Shown: positions 50,331 through 60,955 of the stretch, in pieces
Layout of the letters: each line of letters begins with the position of its first letter
Position numbering within the stretch: position 1 is the first letter of the stretch
Translations under genes and position numbers: made by a program
Assembly (NCBI GenBank): GCA_014651175.1
Contig: BMWJ01000003.1
Location: forward strand, 186,001 to 250,000
Direction: 5' to 3'
Length of the DNA stretch: 64,000 nucleotides
Origin: Streptomyces clavifer
Lineage (GTDB): Bacteria; Actinomycetota; Actinomycetes; Streptomycetales; Streptomycetaceae
Notes under the pieces: generated by a model
What the model was told of the DNA's origin: nothing
Databases searched by the model: none
Seen by the model: the letters and a program-made list of their open reading frames with translations, nothing else

Positions 50331-52226
50331 TCAGTCGACCTGGAGGACCAGCAGCGCCAGGTCGTCGTCGGGCGGGCGCTCCGCGAAGGCGTGGACGGCG
50401 TGCGTGATCCGGTGGGCGATCCGTTCGGCGGACAGCCCGGCGCAGTCCGACAGGGCGTGCGCGAGGCCGTCGCCGTCGTCGAACATCAGCCGTCCTGACC
50501 GCCGCTCGGTCACCCCGTCGGTGACGCAGAGGAGGCTGTCACCGGGCACGAGGTCGAAGCACTGGCTCTCGTACGCCACGTCCTCGACGACGCCGAGCAG
50601 GACCTGCGGCTCGGCGGCCGGGCGTACGGACCCGTCGGGGCGCAGCAGCAGCGGGAGGGGGTGGCCCGCGCTGGCCACGGTGCAGCGGACACCGCCGTCC
50701 GGGAGCGGCACGATGTCGCCGTACAGGAGGGACAGGAACCGGGACTGCGTGCCGTCCTGGATCTGCTGGCCCCCCGCCGCCGCGACCATCAGGGCGGCGG
50801 CCTCGGCCGCCTCCATGGCGTCGTCGAGGAGGAGCCGGTTGAGCCGGTCGAGCACCTCGCCGACGCGGAAGCCCTCCCGGGACAGCAGCCGCAGCCAGGG
50901 GCGGGCGAGGCCCGTGACGACGGCGGCTTCGGGGCCGCTGCCCTGCACGTCGCCGAGGACGAAGCACCAGCGGCCGCCCGGGCACGGGAAGAGGTCGTAG
51001 AAGTCGCCGCCGACGACGGCGTCGTCACCGGGCTCGTACACCAGGGCGCTGGTGACGCCGGGTATGTCGGCGACCTTGCTGGGCAGCAGGCCGCGCTGCA
51101 GGATGCGGCTGATGGTGGCCTGCCGGGTGTAGGCGCGGGCGGCGCCCACGGCCAGTCCGACGCGGCGTACGAAGTCGGCGATGAGTGCGGCCACCTCCTC
51201 GGGGAAGAGCGCGACCCCCTCCCGGCCCACGAGCACGGCGCCGAGCGTGCGCCCGCCCGAGGCGATGCGGTGGGCGAGCGCGGCTCCGCCGCCACCGCGC
51301 CCCGCGGCGGCGTCTCCGGGCCATGGGACGGGTACGGGGCCGGTGCCGACACTGCCGGGTAAGCGGAGCGGCTCCTTCTCCAGCTCGGGCCGCAGCAGCT
51401 CGGTGCCGCCCTTGTCGCCGTGCCAGACCCCTGCGAGCCGGGGGACGGCCGCGGGGCCGCCGGCCTCGCTCTCCAGCCAGATCGCGCACCAGTCCGCGAG
51501 CCGGGGCACCATCAGCTGGCCCGCTATGGACGCCACCAGGTCCTCGTCGAGCTGCCCCGCGAGCAGATCGGACGCCTCGGCGAGGAAGGAGAGCGCCCCG
51601 CGCCCCGCCCAGTCCGTGTCGTCGCGCTCGGCCCCCCGGGCGGCGGGGGCGGGGATCTCGGCGCGCGGGGCCCGCCGGTGGACCCCGTCCTCGGCCGGCG
51701 CGGGGTCGGGGAGGCCCTCCCAGTCATCGGCCTGCAGCCGGGCCCAGACGGTCTTGAGGCCGGTGCGGTAGGTGATCCCCCAGGATTCGGCGAGAGTGGC
51801 GACGAGCTGCAGCCCCCGGCCGTACTCGGCGGGGTCGGGCCGCTCGGCCCCGCCGTCCCGCACCGAACGCGCGGGATGGTGGTCGGTGATCTCCAGCACC
51901 AGCGCGGCGGGCTCCGCCCCGGCCGCGTCCTCCAGCCTGACGAGCAGCTCGACCGTCGTACCGGCGTGCACGACCGCGTTGGTCACCAGCTCGTTGGCCA
52001 CGGTCACCGCGTCGTCGGTGAGGCGGTCTCCGAATGGCCCGGCGGAGGGCAGTCCGGTCGCGGTCCAGTCGGTGAGCGCGGCCCGGACGAACCGGCGGGC
52101 CGCGGAGGGGGCCAGCGGGATTCCGGGCAGGCTCGTGCGGGCGACCGTGCGCACATCGCCGCCCTGACCGGCAAAAACACCTTCGGGACGGTGAACGATG
52201 TCCCGCTGGATTGGAATGGGCCCCAC
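50331..52226 (-). CDS. PP2C phosphatase (SpoIIE/RsbU type) with anti-sigma-factor kinase domain
   Basis: 631 residues with three parts: an N-terminal HATPase_c (RsbW-like) domain with N-box ELVTNAVVHAG, G1 LEITDHHPAR and YGRGLQLVATLAESWG; a central GAF-like region (DLVASIAGQLMVPRLADWCAIWL); and a C-terminal SpoIIE phosphatase with VGGDFYDLFP, LGDVQGSGPEAA, VASAGHPLPLLL and CVTDGVTERR. The pairing of kinase and phosphatase in one chain suggests control of an anti-anti-sigma factor. GTG 52226 follows AGGAG by 7 bp. No sigma-factor gene is adjacent, so partners are elsewhere. Confidence 0.92.
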   Translation of the reverse strand: MGPIPIQRDIVHRPEGVFAGQGGDVRTVARTSLPGIPLAPSAARRFVRAALTDWTATGLPSAGPFGDRLTDDAVTVANELVTNAVVHAGTTVELLVRLEDAAGAEPAALVLEITDHHPARSVRDGGAERPDPAEYGRGLQLVATLAESWGITYRTGLKTVWARLQADDWEGLPDPAPAEDGVHRRAPRAEIPAPAARGAERDDTDWAGRGALSFLAEASDLLAGQLDEDLVASIAGQLMVPRLADWCAIWLESEAGGPAAVPRLAGVWHGDKGGTELLRPELEKEPLRLPGSVGTGPVPVPWPGDAAAGRGGGGAALAHRIASGGRTLGAVLVGREGVALFPEEVAALIADFVRRVGLAVGAARAYTRQATISRILQRGLLPSKVADIPGVTSALVYEPGDDAVVGGDFYDLFPCPGGRWCFVLGDVQGSGPEAAVVTGLARPWLRLLSREGFRVGEVLDRLNRLLLDDAMEAAEAAALMVAAAGGQQIQDGTQSRFLSLLYGDIVPLPDGGVRCTVASAGHPLPLLLRPDGSVRPAAEPQVLLGVVEDVAYESQCFDLVPGDSLLCVTDGVTERRSGRLMFDDGDGLAHALSDCAGLSAERIAHRITHAVHAFAERPPDDDLALLVLQVD

Positions 52227-52354
52227 GGTGCGGCTCCTGACGGTTCTCGCGATACACCGCTGACGTTCTACGACAGAGTGACAGACAGGGCGGGCACATA
52301 AGCACCGAGTGACCGAAGTGGGCGGAGCCGGAGGGGGACGCGCGGTAACGCGGA

Positions 52355-52390
52355 CGGGGCCGGCGAGTGCTCACGCACCCACCGGCCCCG
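52355..52390 (-). terminator. Terminator of the acyl-CoA ligase gene
   Basis: CGGGGCCGG/CCGGCCCCG forms a 9-bp stem enclosing a smaller GTGC/GCAC hairpin, 37 bp past the stop at 52427. Confidence 0.65.
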
Positions 52391-52426
52391 CCTGTGACCT
52401 GCTCCTCGGCTCCGTACCGGCTGCCG

Positions 52427-54316
<1,890 letters not shown>

Positions 54317-54357
54317 GACGTCCTCCGGGCCTGCGGCGCTGCTACGACCGGCTGCTG

Positions 54358-54375
54358 GGTACTGGTACTGGTACT
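54358..54375. repeat. GGTACT x3 microsatellite
   Basis: Three perfect GGTACT units (54358-54375) flanked by near-copies (CTGGGT, GGGTAT), in the 5' region of the acyl-CoA ligase gene. Confidence 0.8.
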
Positions 54376-54435
54376 GGGTATATGGGGGGCTGCTGCCTGT
54401 ATTCCTGCTTCTCGTGCCCGCTCGGCCTGCTTGCT

Positions 54436-54449
54436 TAACTGGCGAGTAA
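54436..54449. promoter_or_regulatory. Imperfect palindrome TTACT-CGCC-AGTTA
   Basis: Read on the - strand, arms TTACT and AGTTA differ at one position from a perfect inverted repeat around CGCC. It is about 120 bp upstream of the acyl-CoA ligase start and AT-rich for this genome. Possible site for a TetR-type regulator of fatty-acid genes; not verified. Confidence 0.35.
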
Positions 54450-54522
54450 CTAACGGGTGGTGATCAGAGTAGAGCGCACGGCTCCGCGACGTAAGGGGCA
54501 ACAGGCCGCCGCTTCATAACGA

Positions 54523-54564
54523 ACGGGCCCCCGCACCGCGGACAGCTGCGGTGCGGGGGCCCGT
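54523..54564 (-). terminator. lepA terminator
   Basis: A 17-bp perfect stem (ACGGGCCCCCGCACCGC and complement) with an 8-nt loop, 41 bp past the lepA stop. On the - strand TCGTTATG follows. Confidence 0.8.
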
Positions 54565-54604
54565 CGGGCTCCTCCGGGGACCGGTCCCCGGGAGAGGGGC
54601 ACGG

Positions 54605-56479
54605 CTACTTCTTGGCCTTGCTCTCGCCGGCCGACTCGTCGGTCGACAGGACGGAGATGAACGCGTCCTGCGGTACCTCCACGTTGCCGACCATCTTCAT
54701 CCGCTTCTTGCCTTCCTTCTGCTTCTCCAGCAGCTTGCGCTTACGGGAGATGTCGCCGCCGTAGCACTTGGCGAGGACGTCCTTGCGGATGGCGCGGACG
54801 GTCTCACGGGCGATGACCCGGGCGCCGATGGCGGCCTGGATCGGCACCTCGAAGTTCTGCCGGGGGATGAGCTTCTGCAGCTTGGCGACGAGCCGGACGC
54901 CGTAGGCGTACGCCTTGTCCTTGTGCGTGACCGCCGAGAAGGCGTCGACCTTGTCGCCGTGCAGCAGGATGTCGACCTTGACGAGCTGCGCGGACTGCTC
55001 GCCCGTGGGCTCGTAGTCGAGCGAGGCGTAGCCGCGGGTCTTGGACTTCAGCTGGTCGAAGAAGTCGAAGACGATCTCGGCGAGCGGCAGGGTGTAGCGG
55101 ATCTCGACCCGGTCCTCGGAGAGGTAGTCCATGCCGAGCAGAGTGCCGCGCCGGTTCTGGCAGAGCTCCATGATCGCGCCGATGAACTCGCTGGGCGCCA
55201 GGACCGTGGCCCGGACGACCGGCTCGTGCACCTTGTCGATCTTGCCCTCGGGGAACTCGCTCGGGTTGGTGACGATGTACTCCGAGCCGTCCTCCATCTC
55301 CACGCGGTAGACCACGTTGGGGGCGGTGGCGATGAGCTCGAGCCCGAACTCGCGCTCCAGGCGCTCGCGGACCACGTCGAGGTGGAGCAGGCCCAGGAAT
55401 CCCACGCGGAAGCCGAAGCCCAGCGCGGCCGAGGTCTCCGGCTCGTACACCAGGGCGGCGTCGTTGAGCTGGAGCTTGTCCAGGGCCTCGCGCAGGTCCG
55501 GGTAGTCCGACCCGTCCAGCGGGTACAGGCCGGAGAACACCATCGGCTTGGGGTCCTTGTAGCCGCCCAGCGCCTCGGTCGCCCCGTTGTGCAGGGAGGT
55601 GATGGTGTCACCGACCTTGGACTGCCGGACGTCCTTCACCCCGGTGATGATGTAGCCGACCTCACCGACGCCGATGCCGTCGGACGGGGTCATCTCCGGG
55701 GAGGAGACACCGATCTCCAGCAGCTCGTGGGTGGCTCCGGTCGACATCATCCGGATGCGCTCGCGCTTGTTGAGCTGGCCGTCGATGACCCTGACGTAGG
55801 TGACGACTCCGCGGTAGGGGTCGTAGACCGAGTCGAAGATCATCGCGCGGGCCGCCTCGTCCGCCCGGCCGATGGGGGCGGGGACGTCCCTGACCACACG
55901 GTTGAGCAGGGCGTCCACGCCGACACCCGTCTTCGCGGAGACCTTGAGCACGTCCTCGGGCTGGCAGCCGATGAGGTTGGCCAGCTCCTCGGAGAACTTC
56001 TCGGGCTGCGCGGCGGGCAGGTCGATCTTGTTGAGCACCGGGACGATGGTGAGGTCGTTCTCCATCGCCAGGTAGAGGTTGGCGAGGGTCTGCGCCTCGA
56101 TCCCCTGGGCGGCGTCGACGAGCAGGACCGTGCCCTCGCACGCGGCGAGCGAACGGGAGACCTCGTAGGTGAAGTCCACGTGGCCCGGGGTGTCGATCAT
56201 GTTGAGGATGTGGGTCGCGCCCGTGTCCTCGCCCTCGGTGGGCGCCCACGGCAGGCGGACCGCCTGGGACTTGATGGTGATTCCGCGCTCGCGCTCGATG
56301 TCCATCCGGTCGAGGTACTGAGCGCGCATCTGCCGCACGTCGACCACGCCCGTCAGCTGAAGCATCCGGTCGGCAAGCGTCGACTTGCCGTGGTCGATGT
56401 GCGCGATGATGCAGAAGTTGCGGATCAGCGCCGGGTCGGTACGGCTCGGCTCGGGCACGTTGGAAGGAGTCGCGGGCAC
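54605..56479 (-). CDS. lepA: Elongation factor 4 (LepA)
   Basis: 624 residues, slightly long through a Pro/Ser N-terminal extension usual in actinobacteria. GTPase motifs: [49 protein letters not shown]; then LepA domains through [17 protein letters not shown] and the unique C-terminal domain with [25 protein letters not shown]. LepA acts on ribosomes during initiation or back-translocation. GTG 56479 is preferred; the frame extends upstream without family likeness. Divergent from rpsT. Confidence 0.97.
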   Translation of the reverse strand: MPATPSNVPEPSRTDPALIRNFCIIAHIDHGKSTLADRMLQLTGVVDVRQMRAQYLDRMDIERERGITIKSQAVRLPWAPTEGEDTGATHILNMIDTPGHVDFTYEVSRSLAACEGTVLLVDAAQGIEAQTLANLYLAMENDLTIVPVLNKIDLPAAQPEKFSEELANLIGCQPEDVLKVSAKTGVGVDALLNRVVRDVPAPIGRADEAARAMIFDSVYDPYRGVVTYVRVIDGQLNKRERIRMMSTGATHELLEIGVSSPEMTPSDGIGVGEVGYIITGVKDVRQSKVGDTITSLHNGATEALGGYKDPKPMVFSGLYPLDGSDYPDLREALDKLQLNDAALVYEPETSAALGFGFRVGFLGLLHLDVVRERLEREFGLELIATAPNVVYRVEMEDGSEYIVTNPSEFPEGKIDKVHEPVVRATVLAPSEFIGAIMELCQNRRGTLLGMDYLSEDRVEIRYTLPLAEIVFDFFDQLKSKTRGYASLDYEPTGEQSAQLVKVDILLHGDKVDAFSAVTHKDKAYAYGVRLVAKLQKLIPRQNFEVPIQAAIGARVIARETVRAIRKDVLAKCYGGDISRKRKLLEKQKEGKKRMKMVGNVEVPQDAFISVLSTDESAGESKAKK

Positions 56480-56695
56480 GCAGGGTCCTGATTCTTGAGA
56501 CGCCGAACGCCGTGTCTCGGGTCGATGTCGGGTCGGTCGGATCAATACGTAGGCTCCTATCGTCCCACGCCTGCGGGGCGGGGACCGGTTTGGGCCGGTC
56601 CGAGGGTGACTGCTACCGTGGGCAGCTGTGCCTCGTGGCCCTCAGAAGCGGCGTGGCGCACATAGGAGATCCAACGAACCTGAAAAGGCTCTTTC

Positions 56696-56962
56696 GTGGC
56701 GAACATCAAGTCCCAGATCAAGCGGAACAAGACGAACGAGAAGGCGCGCCTGCGCAACAAGGCCGTCAAGTCCTCGCTCAAGACCTCGATCCGCAAGGCC
56801 CGTGAGGCTGCCGCTGCCGGTGACGTCGAGAAGGCCACTGTGGCCGTCCGTGACGCGTCCCGCCAGCTCGACAAGGCCGTCTCGAAGGGTGTCATCCACA
56901 AGAACGCCGCCGCCAACAAGAAGTCGGCGCTGGCGCTCAAGGTTGCCGCCCTCCAGGGCTGA
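56696..56962 (+). CDS. rpsT: 30S ribosomal protein S20
   Basis: 88 residues beginning [22 protein letters not shown] and ending [11 protein letters not shown], the full bacterial S20. Basic and helical, it binds 16S rRNA early in 30S assembly. GTG start at 56696. Strong codon bias towards AAG, GCC and CGC as in highly expressed genes. Divergent from lepA, followed by a terminator at 57083-57127. Confidence 0.98.
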   Translation: MANIKSQIKRNKTNEKARLRNKAVKSSLKTSIRKAREAAAAGDVEKATVAVRDASRQLDKAVSKGVIHKNAAANKKSALALKVAALQG

Positions 56963-57082
56963 ACCACTGATGTGAAAGCCGGAACGGACTCCGCGGGCCC
57001 TCTCTCCCGCTCCTGACCGGCACCCCCGCGCCGCACACCGAACCTGCGTTCGCCACGCGGGTGCGGCGCACACAGCGTGAAC

Positions 57083-57127
57083 CGAAGGCCCCGGTCCGTC
57101 CTCCCCAGGACGTGACCGGGGCCTTCG
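57083..57127 (+). terminator. rpsT terminator
   Basis: CGAAGGCCCCGGTC pairs with GACCGGGGCCTTCG and an inner CGTCCT/AGGACG extends the stem to about 20 bp with one bulged base; 120 bp after the rpsT stop. Confidence 0.8.
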
Positions 57128-57242
57128 TGCTGCGCGGCTTCCGGCCCGGGGAGGATTCCGTGCTGCGGAGGGGCAGGGTCTGCTGACGGGGGCGGCGGGC
57201 TTCGGGGCGGGGTGGGCGGGTGCGGGGCGGGCGTGGCTTCGA

Positions 57243-57380
57243 CGGGGGTCTTCAGAACAGGAACGACGCGACGCCTACCCCGCCTGGCTGCACACCTACA
57301 ATCACCACCGCGGACACACCGCGCTCGCAGGCAAACCACCCGCAAGCCGCGTCCCCAACCTCACAGGGCAGTACACCTAG
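57243..57380 (+). pseudogene. IS481-type transposase C-terminal remnant
   Basis: The + frame ending in TAG at 57378-57380 reads ERRDAYPAWLHTYNHHRGH, then TALAGKPPASRVPNLTGQYT. This is the end of the integrase-core of IS481-family transposases (WLHxYNHHRxHTALGGxPPxSRV.NL.GQY). No start, DDE residues or upstream transposase sequence is present, and no inverted repeats were found, so it is a decayed fragment of about 45 codons. Its stop overlaps the convergent holA stop, so the insertion end lies exactly at the 3' end of holA. Confidence 0.8.
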
Positions 57381-58366
57381 CGCCCGCCGGACCGTGCGGC
57401 GGTCGCGACAGCCACCACGGCCTTCTCCAGGGCGTACTCCGGATCGTCTCCGCCGCCCTTGACCCCCGCGTCGGCGGCCGCGACCGCGCGCAGTGCGACC
57501 GAGACCCCGTCCGGCGTCCAGCCACGCATCTGCTGGCGCACCCGGTCGATCTTCCAGGGCGGCATGCCGAGCTCGCGCGCGAGGTCCGCCGGCCGGCCGC
57601 CACGGGCCGACGACAGCTTGCCGATCGCCCGGACGCCCTGGGCGAGGGCGCTGGTGATCAGGACGGGCGCCACCCCGGTCGAGAGCGACCACCGCAGCGC
57701 CTCGAGTGCCTCCGCCGCCCTTCCCTCGACCGCACGGTCCGCGACGGTGAAGGAGGAGGCCTCCGCCCGGCCCGTGTAGTAGCGGCCGACGACGGCCTCG
57801 TCGATGGTGCCCTCGACATCGGCGGTCAGCTGGGAGACGGCACTCGCCAGCTCGCGCAGATCGCTGCCGATGGAATCCACGAGCGCCTGGCACGCCTCGG
57901 GGGTCGCGGAGCGCCCGAGCGTCCGGAATTCCGACCTGACGAAGGAGAGCCGCTCCGCCGGCTTGGTCGTCTTCGGGCAGGCGACCTCACGCGCCCCCGC
58001 CTTCCGGACGGCGTCCAGCAGGCCCTTGCCCTTGGCCCCGCCGGCGTGGAGGAGCACGAGGGTGATCTCCTCGGCCGGTGCGGCGAGGTACGCCTTGACG
58101 TCCTTGACCGTGTCTGCGGAGAGGTCGTGTGCGTTGCGCACGATCACGACCTTGCGCTCGGCGAAGAGTGACGGGCTGGTCAGTTCGGCGAGCGTGCCGG
58201 GCTGCAGCTGGTCCGAGGAGAGGTCGCGGACGTCCGTGTCGGCGTCGGAGGCACGGGCCGCTGCCACCACGTGCTGCACGGCGCGGTCCAGGAGCAGGTC
58301 CTCCTGGCCCACGGCAAGTGTCACGGGGGCGAGCGGATTGTCGGTGGAACTACTTCTGGTGGCCAT
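57377..58366 (-). CDS. holA: DNA polymerase III, delta subunit
   Basis: 329 residues. N-terminal AAA-like fold starting NPLAPVTLAVGQEDLLLDRAVQHVV, with LFAERKVVIVRNA, LVLLHAGGAKGKGLLDAVRKAGA and a C-terminal helical collar (WSLSTGVAPVLITSALAQGVRAIGKL, LGMPPWKIDRVRQQMRGW). It is the clamp-loader wrench. ATG 58366. The stop overlaps the transposase remnant, so the last codons (AARSGGR) could have been altered by that insertion. Confidence 0.93.
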   Translation of the reverse strand: MATRSSSTDNPLAPVTLAVGQEDLLLDRAVQHVVAAARASDADTDVRDLSSDQLQPGTLAELTSPSLFAERKVVIVRNAHDLSADTVKDVKAYLAAPAEEITLVLLHAGGAKGKGLLDAVRKAGAREVACPKTTKPAERLSFVRSEFRTLGRSATPEACQALVDSIGSDLRELASAVSQLTADVEGTIDEAVVGRYYTGRAEASSFTVADRAVEGRAAEALEALRWSLSTGVAPVLITSALAQGVRAIGKLSSARGGRPADLARELGMPPWKIDRVRQQMRGWTPDGVSVALRAVAAADAGVKGGGDDPEYALEKAVVAVATAARSGGR

Positions 58367-58439
58367 CGCGGTCCAGCATCCCACGCCCCTGTGACAGGGC
58401 GCCGGAGCTGCCCGCCCGGACGTACCGGAGAATGACGGG

Positions 58440-58685
58440 GTGAGCGATGTGAGACATGTACTGGTGCTGCCCGACCGCGACGCGGCCCAGGACGCGGCCG
58501 AGGAACTCGCCGACCGGTTCGGCGTCACGGAGGAGCCACAGCTCGTACGGGACGCCTTGGCGGGCGAGGACGACGCCGAGGACGCCCAGTGGCTCGTGGT
58601 CGTGGAGGATCCGGCCGGGCGGCTGGAGGCCGCCGCCCTCGACGCCTTCGCCGCGGAGTACGAAGGGTGGCTGGAGGCCCCGTAA
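58440..58685 (+). CDS. Small acidic protein of unknown function
   Basis: 81 residues: SDVRHVLVLPDRDAAQDAAEELADRFGVTEEPQLVRDALAGEDDAEDAQWLVVVEDPAGRLEAAALDAFAAEYEGWLEAP. The beta-alpha pattern HVLVLPDRDAAQDAAEELADR ... WLVVVEDP suggests a ferredoxin-like fold, similar in layout to RNase E inhibitor RraB, but likeness is weak. GTG start at 58440, divergent from holA. Codon use is typical of real genes here. Confidence 0.7.
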   Translation: MSDVRHVLVLPDRDAAQDAAEELADRFGVTEEPQLVRDALAGEDDAEDAQWLVVVEDPAGRLEAAALDAFAAEYEGWLEAP

Positions 58686-58846
58686 GGGAGGTGGGCGCAC
58701 GAGGCCGGTTCCCGGGCGGCCGGATCCGGGCACCGTCGCCGCCCGGTTCGGCCTGCGCGGACGGGCGGGGAGCCGGCCTGCGGATTCAGCCTCGGGGTCG
58801 GCCTCCGGACCCCGCATCCGGGCTCAGCCCCTGGGTCCGGCTCCCC

Positions 58847-58890
58847 GGGCTGAACTCTTGGGTTCAGCCCGGTTCAGCCCGGTTCAGCCC
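58847..58890. repeat. GGTTCAGCCC x3 repeat and hairpin at the yceI stop
   Basis: Three perfect 10-bp units at 58861-58890, the last holding the stop codon (TCA on the + strand at 58884-58886). GGGCTGAA at 58847-58854 can pair with the TTCAGCCC of any unit, giving alternative terminator hairpins for the - strand gene. Spacer 58686-58860 holds no gene. Confidence 0.75.
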
Positions 58891-59768
58891 TTGGGAACGA
58901 TCTGGATGTCCATGTCGATCTCGATGCTGGAGCCGACCACCGCGATACCGCGGGCCAGCATCGTCTGCCAGGTGAGGGTGAAGTCCTGGCGGTGCAGCTC
59001 GGTGGTGGCCCGGCAGGCGGCGCGGGTCTCACCTTCCAGGCCGTTGCCCAGACCGAGGTACTGGGTGTCGAGCATGACGGTGCGGCTCACACCGTGCAGG
59101 GTGAGCGCACCACTGACGCCCCAGCGGCTGCCCCCTCGGTGGACGAAGCGCTCGCTGTAGAACTCGAGGGTGGGGTAGCGGTCGACGTCGAGGAAGTCTC
59201 CGGAGCGCAGGTGGTCGTCGCGCATCCGGACGTTCGTGTCGATCGACGAGGCGTCGATGATGACGTGCATGGCGGAGTCCTCCATGCGGTCGGCGATCCG
59301 GACGGCGCCGGCGAAGCTGTTGAACCGGCCGTGGATGCGGGCCATACCGATATGCCGTGCCGTGAAGCCGATCTGAGAGTGCATCGGCTCGATCTCCCAG
59401 TCCCCCGGATCGGGGAGCTGCGGAGGCTGCACCACCTGGAGCACCACGTCGCCGAGGCTCGCGTGACCGCTTTCCGCGACGGCGACCGGGCCGTGGAACG
59501 GCGTGAACCCCTCGGCTGTGACGGCCACTCGGTAGTCGCCTGCCGGGACAGTGGCGACGAGGCTTCCGAAGAGGTCCGTCTCCCCGCCGACGACCTTGCG
59601 TCCGGCAGTGTCGGTCACGACGAACTCGGCCTGCCGCACCGGTTCACTGAGGGAATTCACCACTCGGCAGCTGACCAGGCCGGCGGTACGCGGTACCGGT
59701 AGCCCCGCGACAGCACTGCTGGGTTCGATGCCGGACTTCGCCTTGTTGCCTAGCCAACGGCCGAACAT
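58884..59768 (-). CDS. YceI-family protein with N-terminal carboxypeptidase-regulatory-like domain
   Basis: 294 residues. Residues about 30-110 look like a small beta-sandwich of the CarboxypepD_reg/transthyretin type (VVNSLSEPVRQAEFVVTDTAGRKVVGGETDLFG ... GDYRVAVTAEGFTPF). Residues about 115-294 are YceI: WEIEPMHSQIGFTARHIGMARIHGRFNSFAGAVRI, DDHLRSGDFLDVDRYPTLEFYSERF, GALTLHGVSRTVMLD. YceI lipocalin-like proteins bind isoprenoids or amides. No signal peptide is evident. ATG 59768 has GGGAG 9 bp upstream. Confidence 0.88.
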   Translation of the reverse strand: MFGRWLGNKAKSGIEPSSAVAGLPVPRTAGLVSCRVVNSLSEPVRQAEFVVTDTAGRKVVGGETDLFGSLVATVPAGDYRVAVTAEGFTPFHGPVAVAESGHASLGDVVLQVVQPPQLPDPGDWEIEPMHSQIGFTARHIGMARIHGRFNSFAGAVRIADRMEDSAMHVIIDASSIDTNVRMRDDHLRSGDFLDVDRYPTLEFYSERFVHRGGSRWGVSGALTLHGVSRTVMLDTQYLGLGNGLEGETRAACRATTELHRQDFTLTWQTMLARGIAVVGSSIEIDMDIQIVPKG

Positions 59769-59934
59769 GCGCACGCACTCCCAGGGGTGGTTCTCATCTC
59801 GGACCCCTGACAGCTGAACGTCATTGTCGGAGCAGTGGTCCGCCGACGAGTACACATTCGATCACCATTGCAACGTTCGAGGCAAACACAGCAGATCGGC
59901 AGGGGTTGCCCCGGGGAGCTACCGAAGGTCCGAA

Positions 59935-60849
59935 TTAGTGGTTCCGCGGGTGCGTGCCGCGTGTGACTCCTTCCGGGATCCGCCGTACCTCGGGCAGCTC
60001 GTCGAGGCGCAGCCCGAAGTGGTCCCGGTAGGCGGCGAGGACCTCGGCGTCGGTACCGATCTCCGCCTTGTGCCGCTCGCCCCGCACTGTCGTGACCAGG
60101 GTGCGGCCACTGAGCGTCACACGCCCCGTCGCGGTGCGCCGTGAACAGACGAGGGACTGCGTGAAGTGGGAATCCGGCGATGTCCGGTGGTACCAGGAAC
60201 CGGCCCGGAAGTCCGCGAGCACCCGTGGCCGCAGGTCGAGGCGGAACTGCCGGGGCCCGCCGCGCAGTAGATCCAGGTCCCCCTGCGGCGCCCCCCGGAA
60301 GCGGAACACGCCGCACGGGTCGTCCTGCTCGGTACGGTCGTCCAGCGCGAGCGGGTGGAGGGCATGGTCGCCGAACCCGACATCGGCCAGCCACGGCCCC
60401 GTACCGTCGTCCGTCTCCACGCGCAGTGCCACGTGGTCGTACGGGATACCGAGCCGTCCGCCGTCGCCGAAGGCCCGTGCCTGAAGCAGGGTGACGCGGA
60501 AACCGAGCTCTCGCAGCAGTGCGGCGAAGGCACCGTTGAGTTCGTAGCAGAAGCCGCCCCGGCGAGCTGTCACGATCTTGTCGAGGAGCTTTTCCTCCTC
60601 CAGGACGATGTCCTCGCCGAGGTGGACCGAGAGGTTCTCGAAAGGCACCGCCATCAGGTGCCGGAGCTGGAGTTCGCGCAGGGCCGCCGCATCGGCACGC
60701 GCGGGCCGGGCGGCACCGATTCGCTCCAGATAGGCGTCCGCCACGCCCCGGCGGCCCTCTGCGCCCTGCGCGCGCGACCCGCCCTTCCCGTGCATGCTCC
60801 CGGTCTCTTCCACACCGTCCATACCGTCCACGCCGTTCGTCGGGTTCAT
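59935..60849 (-). CDS. Arylamine N-acetyltransferase
   Basis: About 304 residues with start uncertain. The NAT catalytic triad is present: Cys in TARRGGFCYELNGAFAALL, His in GIPYDHVALRV and Asp in GPWLADVGFGDHALHPL. AVPFENLSVHLGE before it is also diagnostic. It transfers acetyl from acetyl-CoA to arylamines or hydrazines. Starts at 60885, 60849 and 60795 are in frame; none has a convincing RBS and the conserved part begins near DAYLERIG, so the true N-terminus may be shorter. Divergent from the PPOX gene. Confidence 0.88.
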   Translation of the reverse strand: MNPTNGVDGMDGVEETGSMHGKGGSRAQGAEGRRGVADAYLERIGAARPARADAAALRELQLRHLMAVPFENLSVHLGEDIVLEEEKLLDKIVTARRGGFCYELNGAFAALLRELGFRVTLLQARAFGDGGRLGIPYDHVALRVETDDGTGPWLADVGFGDHALHPLALDDRTEQDDPCGVFRFRGAPQGDLDLLRGGPRQFRLDLRPRVLADFRAGSWYHRTSPDSHFTQSLVCSRRTATGRVTLSGRTLVTTVRGERHKAEIGTDAEVLAAYRDHFGLRLDELPEVRRIPEGVTRGTHPRNH

Positions 60850-60955
60850 GGCGGAAGTCTGTCCCGGCACGGCGCGCTGCGCCATGAGCCGCAGGTCCCA
60901 GGTCCAGGTCCGCCGATGGGGGCCCGGGAAGGCGCGAGTGCGCAGCCACCGGGCC

